Source: an uncultured Clostridia bacterium
GTDB taxonomy: Bacteria > Bacillota > Clostridia > Christensenellales > Borkfalkiaceae
Length of the DNA: 14,660 nucleotides
Assembly: GCA_947629845.1 (NCBI GenBank)
Contig: CANRFD010000028.1
Span: 1-14,660 of the forward strand
Direction: 5' to 3'
A program made the position numbers and the translations under genes. Shown one piece after another: positions 5,828 through 12,396 of this stretch. Below the pieces are notes generated by a model. The model saw nothing but the letters and a program-made list of their open reading frames with translations, had not been told where the DNA came from and made no database searches. Position 1 is the stretch's first letter; every line of letters begins with the position of its first letter.

Positions 5828-6762
5828 ATGATCATCGGAGTGGATCTCGGCGGAATGTCCGCAAAGGCGGCCTGCCTTGACGGCGCATCCCTTGCGGGAA
5901 AGACGCGCATGGCAACGTCTGCCGCGGCGGGTGCGGAGGGAACGGCCCGCGTGATCGCGGAGCTCTGCAGGGCGTCGGCACAGACGGCAGGCTGCCCGTT
6001 CGAGGACGTCGAAGCGATCGGCGTCGGCTCTCCCGGAGTCATCGACAGCGCCAACGGCGTCGTCGTGAACTGGTCGAATTTCGGCTGGAAGGACGTGCCG
6101 CTTGCCGCGCTCGTCGGCCAAATGACGGGCAAGCGCGTGTTCGTCTCCAACGACGCTAACGTCGCCGCGCTCGGCGAAGCCGCTTTCGGCGCGGGGAAGG
6201 GCTACCGCGACAGCATTCTCATCACGCTCGGCACGGGCGTCGGCGGGGGGATCATCCTCGGCGGCAAGCTCTTCGAGGGCGGCAAGAGCGCGGGCGCCGA
6301 GCTGGGGCACACCGTCATCCGTCAGGACGGCGAGACCTGCACATGCGGCAGAAAGGGATGTTTCGAACGCTACGCTTCCACGACGGCGCTCATCCGCTAC
6401 ACGGCAGCCGCCTCTGGGCTTATGCAAAGACGGCGGAAGCGGCGGACGGAACGACGCTCTTTTCCGCCTTGAAGGAGAATGACGAGGGCGCCCGCCGCAT
6501 TTTCGCCCGCTACATCGCCGCGCTCGGCGAGGGGATCGTCAACTTCGCCAACATCTTCCGCCCGGAGGCGTTCATCCTCGGGGGTGGCGTCTCGGCGGAG
6601 GGCGAAACGCTGCTTACGCCGCTGCGTGCGTACGTTCTCCCGCGGCTGTACGTCTCGGCGGATTACGCCCCGCTCGACATCGTATGCGCCACCTTGGGCA
6701 ACGACGCAGGGCTGTACGGCGCGGCGAGGTATGCCGCCGACCGCCTCGCTTTGGAACGTTAA
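5828..6762 (+). pseudogene. ROK-family sugar kinase (glucokinase-like), broken by a one-base frameshift
   Basis: A ROK kinase of about 311 residues is encoded across two frames. The first frame (5828-6472) gives DLGGMSAK (6-13), VGSPG, catalytic D109 in SNDANVAALGEA, LGTGVGGG, E158/H161 in AELGH and the zinc motif CTCGRKGCFE (171-180). After TALIRYTAAASG homology is lost, and the frame ends at TGA 6470-6472. The rest of the family sequence (AYAKTAEAADGTTLFSALKEN, then GEGIVNFANIFRPEAFILGGGVS) continues in the -1 frame to TAA 6760-6762. One extra G in the GGG at 6416-6418 would join them exactly and restore normal length. This fits a single-base deletion, real or from sequencing. AAGGAGG (5814-5820) precedes the ATG and overlaps the rho stop, so the gene was built as the fourth member of the rho operon. 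ROK kinases of this type phosphorylate glucose or N-acyl hexosamines. Confidence 0.87.
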
Positions 6763-6763
6763 A

Positions 6764-6795
6764 AAAACGGACGCCCGCCGTGGCACGTCCGTTTT
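6764..6795. terminator. Two-way intrinsic terminator between the ROK and PadR genes
   Basis: Stem AAAACGGACG (6764-6773), 12-base loop, CGTCCGTTTT (6786-6795), starting 2 bases after the ROK stop. Read on the minus strand the stem is followed by TTTTTTT, an excellent terminator for the PadR-type gene. Read on the plus strand it ends in TTTT and serves the rho operon. Confidence 0.85.
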
Positions 6796-6819
6796 CATCA
6801 CAAATTGCCGGATAAAGCA

Positions 6820-6843
6820 TGCGCTCCGCACAGGCGGAGCGCA
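6820..6843 (-). terminator. GC-rich hairpin just past the PadR-type gene
   Basis: TGCGCTCCGC (6820-6829), a four-base ACAG loop and GCGGAGCGCA (6834-6843) form a perfect 10-base stem, 6 bases past the PadR-type stop codon. There is no clean T-run directly after it on the minus strand. It may act as a 3'-end stabiliser or in tandem with the T7 terminator at 6764-6795. Confidence 0.5.
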
Positions 6844-6849
6844 AAATTT

Positions 6850-8646
6850 TTACTTCTTTTTGTACGGCCTGACCTGCAGGTAGTACACAACTCCGAAGAT
6901 GACAACGCCGAAGAAGAAGATGACGGGGAACACGATGAACGTCATGATGTAGGCGAGGGAGCCGAAATCGCCGTTCACCGCAAGCGCAACGATGAGCGTT
7001 CCGATGACGAGCAGGGCGTAGATTACGATCGCGTTGATCACTGCGGGGCTCGATCTTCGCAGGGCGCGTTGGCCGTAGTGGTTGGCGTACGCAAGCCCCG
7101 TCACGAGCAGCAGGCACACGCCGACCGCCCAGATGAAGTAGGGGTAGAAGAGGGGAAGGGAGATGGCGTTTCTCACGCCCATCGCCACGCTCCCGAGCGC
7201 CACGCAGAAGAAGAACACGACGATCGCGCTCAAAAACAGCGCCTTGCCCTTGTGAACGATGCTCACGGAGTCGCCCGTCTTTTTGGGCGCCTTGCCGCCG
7301 GCGGTCACGATGCGGATGTTGTCTTGCTCGGCGCGCGTCTCGATGTCGCGGAAGTCGATCCCGTCCAACGATTGCGCCCGTGCCGCAGGTTCGTGTGCGG
7401 CGGAGCGGGAAGCGGAGCTTGCGGGATCGGAGCTGGCGTTCGCATACAGCCTGCGGACGACGGCCTGATAGTTTTCCTCCTCGAACGTCGCGGCAGGCGC
7501 AGGCTCGGGCGCTGCGGGCGCAACGGGCGCGGGCGCTGCGGGCGGCGTGTAGTGGGAGTAGAGGTTTTGTTCCGGCTTTTCCTGCGGCGGCGCATTCACG
7601 AGATTGATATAGTTCTGGTGAATGATCTGCTGCTCGCGCTGGCGGAAGAGGGCCTCCTGTTCCTCGCGGACGCGCTTTTCCGTCGCCTCCAGCTCCAAAC
7701 GGTGACGCTGCTGCTCTTCGGCGAGCCGCGCTTCCTTTTCGGCGAGGAGAAAGTCATAGCGTGCGCGCTCTTCGGCGATGGCCTGTTCCTTGTCACGCTT
7801 CTCCTGCTCGCGCGCCGCCTTTGCCTCGGCGACTTCCTGTATCTGCGCCGTGCGGATCTCTTCGTACTTTCTGTACTCCTCTTCCACGAGCTGTTCGCGC
7901 TCGGCAATGGCGCTCTCGTGCGCTTCGCGCTCGACCTTCAGCAGTTCTGCCTGCGATTCCCGTTCGGTGCGAAGTTCCTCCTCGCGGGTGCGCATTTCCT
8001 CTTCGAAGCGCGCCTTTTCCGCCTCGAGCGCGGCCTTCTCTTCCTCGAGCTGCGCGCTCTTCTTGGCGTAATCCTCTTCGAGGCGGGTGCGTTCCGCGTC
8101 GCCGAACGCCGCTTCAAAGTCGATCTCGTCGCCGTCCTCGCCCTCGCGGGTGGGGACGCGGCTCGTCGTGTCCTTCAAAACGCGCATGTTCACGGTGGCG
8201 GGCGCGGGATTGTTGAAGTCAAAATCGCGGTCGGAGATCAAACTGTCGATGATGGTGCGGGAATACTCCCACTCCGCCTGGTTTTGTTCGGAGATATTTT
8301 TGCCTTCGTCGGTGAGAGAGAAGTATTTGCGCCTCCCGCCGCCGACGGATCCGCCCCAATAAGAGGTGATATAGCCGTCCTTTTCAAGGCGTTTCAGCGC
8401 GCTGTAAAGGGTAGGCTGTTTGAGCGAATACTGCCCGTGGCTCTTGCTCTCGATCTCGCTGATGATCTCGTAGCCGTACTTGTCGCCGTCGTAGAGGGAA
8501 CGGAGAATGATGGTATTGATGTGCCCGCGGATCAGGTCGGAACTGATGGCCTTTTCCTGCTTTTCGTCTTTCTCCTCCGATTCGGGCGATTCCGGCGTTT
8601 CCGTCTCTTCCGTCTCTTCGGGATCTACAAATTCCTCGTCGTCCAT
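6850..8646 (-). CDS. PadR-family winged-helix regulator with long coiled coil and four membrane segments
   Basis: The 598-residue protein has an unusual layout. Residues 1-32 are strongly acidic (DDEEF...ETEETETPES). Residues 33-135 are a PadR winged helix: SSDLIRGHINTIILRSLYDG, DKYGYEIISEIE, QPTLYSALKRLEKDGYI and a wing with GGGRRKYFSLTDEGK. Residues 183-343 are a highly charged Glu/Arg/Lys/Gln coiled coil. Residues 352-387 are Pro/Ala-rich, and 388-465 are polar. Four hydrophobic segments follow at about 469-491, 499-521, 535-557 and 563-590, ending QVRPYKKK. Typical PadR proteins are 110-180 residues and soluble. Here the DNA-binding domain would be tethered to the cytosolic face of the membrane, with both ends inside by the positive-inside rule. 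The start has AGGAGG (8661-8656) 9 bases upstream and a consensus promoter. Ligand and targets are unknown, and self-regulation through the dyad at 8708-8728 is inferred. Confidence 0.88.
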   Translation of the reverse strand: MDDEEFVDPEETEETETPESPESEEKDEKQEKAISSDLIRGHINTIILRSLYDGDKYGYEIISEIESKSHGQYSLKQPTLYSALKRLEKDGYITSYWGGSVGGGRRKYFSLTDEGKNISEQNQAEWEYSRTIIDSLISDRDFDFNNPAPATVNMRVLKDTTSRVPTREGEDGDEIDFEAAFGDAERTRLEEDYAKKSAQLEEEKAALEAEKARFEEEMRTREEELRTERESQAELLKVEREAHESAIAEREQLVEEEYRKYEEIRTAQIQEVAEAKAAREQEKRDKEQAIAEERARYDFLLAEKEARLAEEQQRHRLELEATEKRVREEQEALFRQREQQIIHQNYINLVNAPPQEKPEQNLYSHYTPPAAPAPVAPAAPEPAPAATFEEENYQAVVRRLYANASSDPASSASRSAAHEPAARAQSLDGIDFRDIETRAEQDNIRIVTAGGKAPKKTGDSVSIVHKGKALFLSAIVVFFFCVALGSVAMGVRNAISLPLFYPYFIWAVGVCLLLVTGLAYANHYGQRALRRSSPAVINAIVIYALLVIGTLIVALAVNGDFGSLAYIMTFIVFPVIFFFGVVIFGVVYYLQVRPYKKK

Positions 8647-8672
8647 AGAAGGTTTCCTCCTTTGTTTTCCTA

Positions 8673-8701
8673 ATTATATAATATCTTGCAAAATTTGTCA
8701 A
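8673..8701 (-). promoter_or_regulatory. Consensus sigma-A promoter of the PadR-type gene
   Basis: On the minus strand: TTGACA (8701-8696), exactly 17 bases, TATAAT (8678-8673). The start point is expected near 8666, giving a leader of about 20 bases containing AGGAGG. The dyad element at 8708-8728 ends 6 bases upstream of the -35 box. Confidence 0.87.
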
Positions 8702-8707
8702 CTGTCA

Positions 8708-8728
8708 AAGTACTATGCGTGACATAAT
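8708..8728 (-). promoter_or_regulatory. Imperfect dyad element, copy 2 (candidate PadR operator)
   Basis: AAGTACTATGC-N2-GACATAAT (plus-strand reading) is shared with 3148-3168 at 19 of 21 positions. The arms ACTATG and CATAAT form a near inverted repeat. It sits immediately upstream of the PadR-type promoter, inside the divergent gap to the YkvI-like gene, where a bound regulator could influence both directions. The operator role is inferred from position and symmetry. Confidence 0.55.
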
Positions 8729-8776
8729 TTTCTGATTTTTTTCATATTTTTTTATTTTTTGGCATAAAAAAGGGGG

Positions 8777-9949
8777 ATGGGCACGGTACGCGGCGCATTT
8801 TTCATCGTCGGCAGCACGGTCGGCGCGGGCTTTATTTCGGGCGCGGAACTCGTCCGCTTTTTTTCGGGAGAAGGCTCCTTCGGGGCGCTCTTTCTTTCGT
8901 GTGCGCTCTTCTTTTCGGAGTGCGTGCTGCTCCTTTCTCTCGGAAGGAAGTACGGCGGCTACGCGGCTGCGGTGCGCGCGCTCTTCGGCAGGTTTGCTCC
9001 CGCGGCGCACGCCGCGGTGCTCCTGTGCGCCTTCGTTCCCTGCGGGGGAATGCTCGCGGGGCTCGACGCGCTCTTTCCCGAGGCAAAGCCGCTGCTCTCC
9101 CTTTTGGGGCTTGCGGCCGCCTACGGCGTTGCAAAGCGCGGCATGAAGGCGGCCTCCGTATTAAATCTCATCCTCGTCCCGCTCCTCTTGGGCTTCGTCC
9201 TGTTCGGCGCTGCGGGAAGTTTTTCTCCCGCATGGGGAACGGCGGGCGGCATGGGCGTCCTCCGCGGCGCGCTCTATGCCGGCATGAACGCCTTTCTCAT
9301 CGCGCCCGTCCTGATGGATGCGGGCAGGGAGGTCGTGCGCCCCGTCGCAACGTCGCTTGTCGCCGCCGTCTGCGTCCTGCTTGCGGGCGGGCTCATCCTT
9401 GCCGCCGTCGGGAAGGCGGGGGAGGCCGCTCTGCGCGCCGAGATGCCGTTTTTGTACGTCATGCGCGGCAGCCGCGTGTTCTTTTTGGCGGTCGCGGCGG
9501 CCATCTTCACCTCGCTCGTCTCCGCGCTGTACCCCCTTCTTGCGGCGTGCGCGCGCTTGGGCGGCAGAAAAAAGTACGCCGCAGAGGGCGGTCTGCTCCT
9601 CGCGGCGTTTGTATTTTCCCGGTTGGGTCTCTCCGGCATCGTCTCCGCGGTCTATCCCGCGGTGGGCGCCGCCGGGCTCGTCTTTTCAGCTCTCTGCATT
9701 CTTGACGATCGCCTTCTCCAAAAGCACGACAAGAAAGTACATGCCCGCGGCAAGAATGCACAGGATCACGGTCGCGCTCATCACGAGGTCGAGCTTAAAC
9801 ACCTGCCCGCCGTACACGATGAGATAGCCGAGCCCCGCCCGCGATACAATGTATTCGCCCATAATGGAGCCGATCCACGACATTCCCACCGCCACCTTCA
9901 GCATGGAGATAAAGGAGGCAAGCGACGAGGGAACGACGAGCTTGTATAA
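8777..9949 (+). CDS. YkvI-like polytopic membrane transporter (APC-type fold) with antisense C-terminal extension
   Basis: The first ~310 residues are a polytopic membrane protein with about ten hydrophobic segments. It opens with GAFFIVGSTVGAGFISGAELVRFF (broken here only for naming: IVGSTVGAGF then SGAELVRFF), the pattern seen in YkvI-type proteins (GTVVGAGFASGQE) of the APC/LeuT-like group, with an unwound helix 1 at GAGF. Substrates of this family are not established; amino acids are likely. Membrane segments end near residue 309 (LVFSALCIL). Residues 304-390 are encoded by DNA antisense to the ABC permease, and the tail from about 315 is a low-complexity His/Arg/Asp-rich run with no family look. 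The original stop has probably been lost or moved. The ATG at 8777 directly follows AAAAAAGGGGG with no proper spacer. A weak CATAAA (8763-8768) would start the mRNA 1-2 bases before it. The gene is divergent from the PadR-type gene. Confidence 0.72.
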   Translation: MGTVRGAFFIVGSTVGAGFISGAELVRFFSGEGSFGALFLSCALFFSECVLLLSLGRKYGGYAAAVRALFGRFAPAAHAAVLLCAFVPCGGMLAGLDALFPEAKPLLSLLGLAAAYGVAKRGMKAASVLNLILVPLLLGFVLFGAAGSFSPAWGTAGGMGVLRGALYAGMNAFLIAPVLMDAGREVVRPVATSLVAAVCVLLAGGLILAAVGKAGEAALRAEMPFLYVMRGSRVFFLAVAAAIFTSLVSALYPLLAACARLGGRKKYAAEGGLLLAAFVFSRLGLSGIVSAVYPAVGAAGLVFSALCILDDRLLQKHDKKVHARGKNAQDHGRAHHEVELKHLPAVHDEIAEPRPRYNVFAHNGADPRHSHRHLQHGDKGGKRRGNDELV

Positions 9950-10510
9950 AATCTGCCACTTCGACGCGCCCATGGAGCGCAGCAGAAGCACCTTGTTCTT
10001 ATCCGTCGCGATGAACGCCGAAAGCATGTGCAGCGTCGCTACGATCACGCCCACGAGCACCGTCATGAACACGATCGCCTCGCTCCCCGTGCCGAACCAG
10101 ATGATGATGAGCGGCCCGAGCGCGATCTTGGGCAGGGCGTTCAGCACGACGATGTACGGTTCCAGCACCTTGCGGAGCGTTTCGCTCGCCCAGAGCGCAA
10201 GGGCGACGCCGTAGCCTACGATCACGGCGATGGCGAACCCCACGAGCGTCTCCGCCAGCGTCACGCCGATGTGGTAGAACAGCGTCCCTTCGGCGTAGAG
10301 GGAGGCGATCGTCCTCGCGATGCGGGAAGGGGAGCTCATAAAGAAGGGATCGACCCAGCCGAACACCGTCGTAACAAGCTCCCACGCCGCGAGCAGAAAG
10401 ACGAGCAGGGCGACGCGCAGCGTCCACACAACGGCCTGCCGCCGCCTGCGCCTCTTGAGATAAAGCATGTGCTCATGCGAAAAAAGTTGTTTTTCCTTTG
10501 CGTATTTCAT
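9686..10510 (-). CDS. NitT/TauT-type ABC transporter permease (SsuC/TauC-like)
   Basis: This is the inner-membrane channel subunit of an importer, 274 residues. A basic N-terminus (YLKRRRRRQ, 18-25) is followed by about six membrane segments: 27-48, 84-108, 115-138, 145-167, 197-218 and 243-266. The cytosolic EAA coupling loop that contacts the ATPase is clear (LLRSMGASKWQILYKLVVPS, 176-195). LNALPKIALGPLIIIWFG is the typical SsuC/TauC stretch. The ATG at 10510 overlaps the TGA of the ATPase gene (ATGA), so the two are translationally coupled. The frame stays open far upstream, but that part lies inside the ATPase gene in another frame and does not resemble a permease. The 3' end overlaps the convergent YkvI-like frame by 264 bases, and no terminator is visible there. 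Confidence 0.93.
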   Translation of the reverse strand: MKYAKEKQLFSHEHMLYLKRRRRRQAVVWTLRVALLVFLLAAWELVTTVFGWVDPFFMSSPSRIARTIASLYAEGTLFYHIGVTLAETLVGFAIAVIVGYGVALALWASETLRKVLEPYIVVLNALPKIALGPLIIIWFGTGSEAIVFMTVLVGVIVATLHMLSAFIATDKNKVLLLRSMGASKWQILYKLVVPSSLASFISMLKVAVGMSWIGSIMGEYIVSRAGLGYLIVYGGQVFKLDLVMSATVILCILAAGMYFLVVLLEKAIVKNAES

Positions 10511-11244
10511 TGGTTCAGCTCCTTCCACAGCGTTTCGAACCACCCCGAAAATTGCGGCATCTCCCTGCGGCGGAGGGGCTTTTGCACGTCGCCGAAGTCC
10601 ATTCTGTGTTCGTATGCGACGTGCGCGGGGCGCTTTGTGAGCACGAGCACGCGGTCGGCGAGCGAGATCGCCTCGGAGATGTCGTGTGTGATGAGCAGTG
10701 CCGTCTTGCCCTCGCTCCGTATGATGGCGGAGACGTCGTCGCACACGTTGAGCCGCGTCTGGTAGTCGAGGGCGGAGAAGGGCTCGTCGAGCAGCAGGAT
10801 GTCGGGGTCGGTCGCGAGCGTACGGATGAGCGCGGCGCGCTGCCGCATGCCGCCGGAGAGCTCGGACGGATAGCTCTGCAAAAAGTCGCCCAGCCCGTAC
10901 TTCACCGCGAGCGATCTCGCCCGTTCGCGGTGCTCCGGCGTGTTCTGCCGCTTGACCTCGAGGGGCAGGTAAATATTCTTTTCTATCGTTCTCCACGGGA
11001 AGAGCTCATCCTTCTGCAGCATGTAGCCGCAGCTGCCGCCCGTCTCCACCGTGCCCGCAGAGGGCTTCAGCAGCCCGGCGGCGAGGGAAAGCAGCGTGGT
11101 CTTTCCGCAGCCGGAGGGGCCGATGATGGCGACGAACTCTCCCTCGTCCACGGTGAGCGACAGGTTCTCCGCGGCGGTCGTCTCTCCGTGCTTGGTGTGG
11201 TAGATCAGGCTCACCCGCGAGAAACGCAACATTTGTTTTTTCAT
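10507..11244 (-). CDS. NitT/TauT-type ABC transporter ATP-binding protein (SsuB/TauB-like)
   Basis: The 245-residue ATPase powers the importer from the cytosolic side. All nucleotide-binding elements are present: Walker A GPSGCGKTT (42-50), Q-loop Q77 in GYMLQKDELFPWRT, ABC signature LSGGMRQR (129-136), Walker B ILLLDEPFSALD (149-160) and switch His187 in LLITHDISEA. The QKDELFPWRTIEKNI form is typical of the nitrate/sulfonate/taurine/pyrimidine-precursor group. It starts 36 bases after the substrate-binding protein gene, with AAAGG (11256-11252) 7 bases before the ATG. An internal ATG at codon 5 is possible but less well placed. Its stop overlaps the permease start. No regulatory domain is fused to it. 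Confidence 0.94.
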   Translation of the reverse strand: MKKQMLRFSRVSLIYHTKHGETTAAENLSLTVDEGEFVAIIGPSGCGKTTLLSLAAGLLKPSAGTVETGGSCGYMLQKDELFPWRTIEKNIYLPLEVKRQNTPEHRERARSLAVKYGLGDFLQSYPSELSGGMRQRAALIRTLATDPDILLLDEPFSALDYQTRLNVCDDVSAIIRSEGKTALLITHDISEAISLADRVLVLTKRPAHVAYEHRMDFGDVQKPLRRREMPQFSGWFETLWKELNQ

Positions 11245-11280
11245 AGTTTGACCTTTTGTATTTTTCCGTGATTTTAAGGT

Positions 11281-12285
11281 TTATCTGAGCGACTCGAGCG
11301 CCCTCCGCGCATAGTCGTTGCTCACGACGTCGGCGAACTTCACGCGCGCGGTGAGCTGGCCTGCGCTCTCGATGATGTTTTGCAGCCGTTCGAACGCGCT
11401 TTCGGACATCGCCATATCGGTGTCCCACGCGTCGATGCGCCTGTAGCTCTCCACGCTCGTGATGATGGAGTTGTAGGAGGTGGAGGGGAATTGCTTATAG
11501 AGGTTTTCCGCGATGACGGAAGTATCCTGCGTCTTTGCGAAGTCGATGGCCTTGAGCATCGCCCGCAAAAATCCGTTCACGACGTCCCCGTGCGCGTCCA
11601 GCCACGATTGCTTGGCGATGTAGCAGGTGTAGGGGACTTCGCCGCCCGCTTCGCCCACCGCGGCGACGATGTAGCAGTTCCCCGCCGCTTGGTTCTCGGA
11701 GGCGACGGGCTCGAACATCGTGCAGTATTCCGACGTCCCGCCGAGGAAGGCCGCCGTCATGTTGTTGAAGGAGACGTCGAAGTTGAAGTTGATGTCCTCG
11801 TCGGTAAAGCCGTGTTCGCGGAGGATGTATTCAAAGGTCATGCACGGCACGCCGCCCTGCCTGCCCGCGAGGATGGATTTGCCCTTCAGGTCCTCCCAGC
11901 GGAAGGTCTCCGCCTCGTCCTTGCGGGAGACGAGGAAGGAGCCGTCCCTTTGGGTGAGCTGCCCGAACACGGTGGGAACGTCCTGCGCGTCGCCGAGTTT
12001 CACATAGATCGCGGCCTCGGGCCCGCAAAATCCGATGTCGGTGCCGCCCGAGAGCACGGCGGACATCACCGCGTCGGCGCCTCCGCCGTTGGTGAGTTCT
12101 ATTTTGATGCCTTCTTCCTCGAAGTAGCCGAGGGAGTCGGCGAGGTACATGGGCGCATAAAAGACGGAATGCGTCACCTCGTTGATGCGGAGGGTGGTCA
12201 GTCCGTCGTCGCCGGTTTCGCCGCAAGCGGCGAGGGGAAGGAGCGCAAAGAGAGACGCTCCGAGGATCGCAAGTGTTTTTTTCAT
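11281..12285 (-). CDS. ABC transporter substrate-binding lipoprotein (NMT1/THI5-like, SsuA family)
   Basis: The 334-residue protein begins with a lipoprotein signal peptide: MKKTLAILGASLF, then lipobox LAAC with the lipidated Cys at 21. It would be anchored outside the membrane to capture substrate. The mature part has the NMT1/THI5-like pattern: LRINEVTHSVFYAPMYLADS, GYFEEEGIKIELTNGGGADAV, MSAVLSGGTDIGFCGPEAA and a RQGGVPCMTFEYIL segment. Relatives bind sulfonates, taurine, nitrate or the thiamine precursor HMP. Nothing in the window fixes which, and there is no thiamine, sulfur or nitrate gene beside it and no TPP riboswitch upstream. GGAG (12295-12292) lies 6 bases before the ATG. It is the first gene of the SBP-ATPase-permease operon and diverges from valS across a 111-base gap. 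Its promoter is not clear. Confidence 0.93.
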   Translation of the reverse strand: MKKTLAILGASLFALLPLAACGETGDDGLTTLRINEVTHSVFYAPMYLADSLGYFEEEGIKIELTNGGGADAVMSAVLSGGTDIGFCGPEAAIYVKLGDAQDVPTVFGQLTQRDGSFLVSRKDEAETFRWEDLKGKSILAGRQGGVPCMTFEYILREHGFTDEDINFNFDVSFNNMTAAFLGGTSEYCTMFEPVASENQAAGNCYIVAAVGEAGGEVPYTCYIAKQSWLDAHGDVVNGFLRAMLKAIDFAKTQDTSVIAENLYKQFPSTSYNSIITSVESYRRIDAWDTDMAMSESAFERLQNIIESAGQLTARVKFADVVSNDYARRALESLR

Positions 12286-12338
12286 AGTTCACTCCGTAAA
12301 AATTTAAGATAATATAGTTTATGCCCCGCAAGGAATAA

Positions 12339-12367
12339 TTGACAATGGAGAAAAAAAGCGATATAAT
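12339..12367 (+). promoter_or_regulatory. Perfect consensus sigma-A promoter of valS
   Basis: TTGACA (12339-12344), exactly 17 bases, TATAAT (12362-12367). The start point is expected near 12374, leaving a leader of about 23 bases before ATG 12397. That is too short for a T-box or other riboswitch. Confidence 0.9.
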
Positions 12368-12396
12368 GTATAATATTCCATCTTGAGAGATCGCAT

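Noticed and set aside
4196..6427. 743-codon open frame on the minus strand opposite the MBL, rho and ROK genes
   Set aside because: It is antisense to genes with clear family motifs, its translation is a compositionally biased Arg/Asp/Gly/Ala run without domains, and long antisense frames are common in GC-rich DNA.
6382..6472. Programmed -1 frameshift in the ROK gene
   Set aside because: No slippery heptamer or following stem-loop was found, and ROK kinases are not known to use recoding.
6805..8673. 622-codon plus-strand frame opposite the PadR-type gene
   Set aside because: It mirrors the repetitive Glu/Arg coiled-coil codons as Leu/Phe/Arg-rich sequence; the minus-strand gene has a consensus promoter, AGGAGG and a PadR domain.
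12316..12345. Minus-strand promoter TTGTCA-18-TAAACT for the ABC operon
   Set aside because: The -10 match is poor and the -35 largely overlaps the complement of the valS -35 box; too weak to annotate.
12286..12396. TPP riboswitch or T-box in the valS/ABC divergent gap
   Set aside because: The gap is 111 bases and shows none of the conserved cores; mostly AT-rich promoter sequence.
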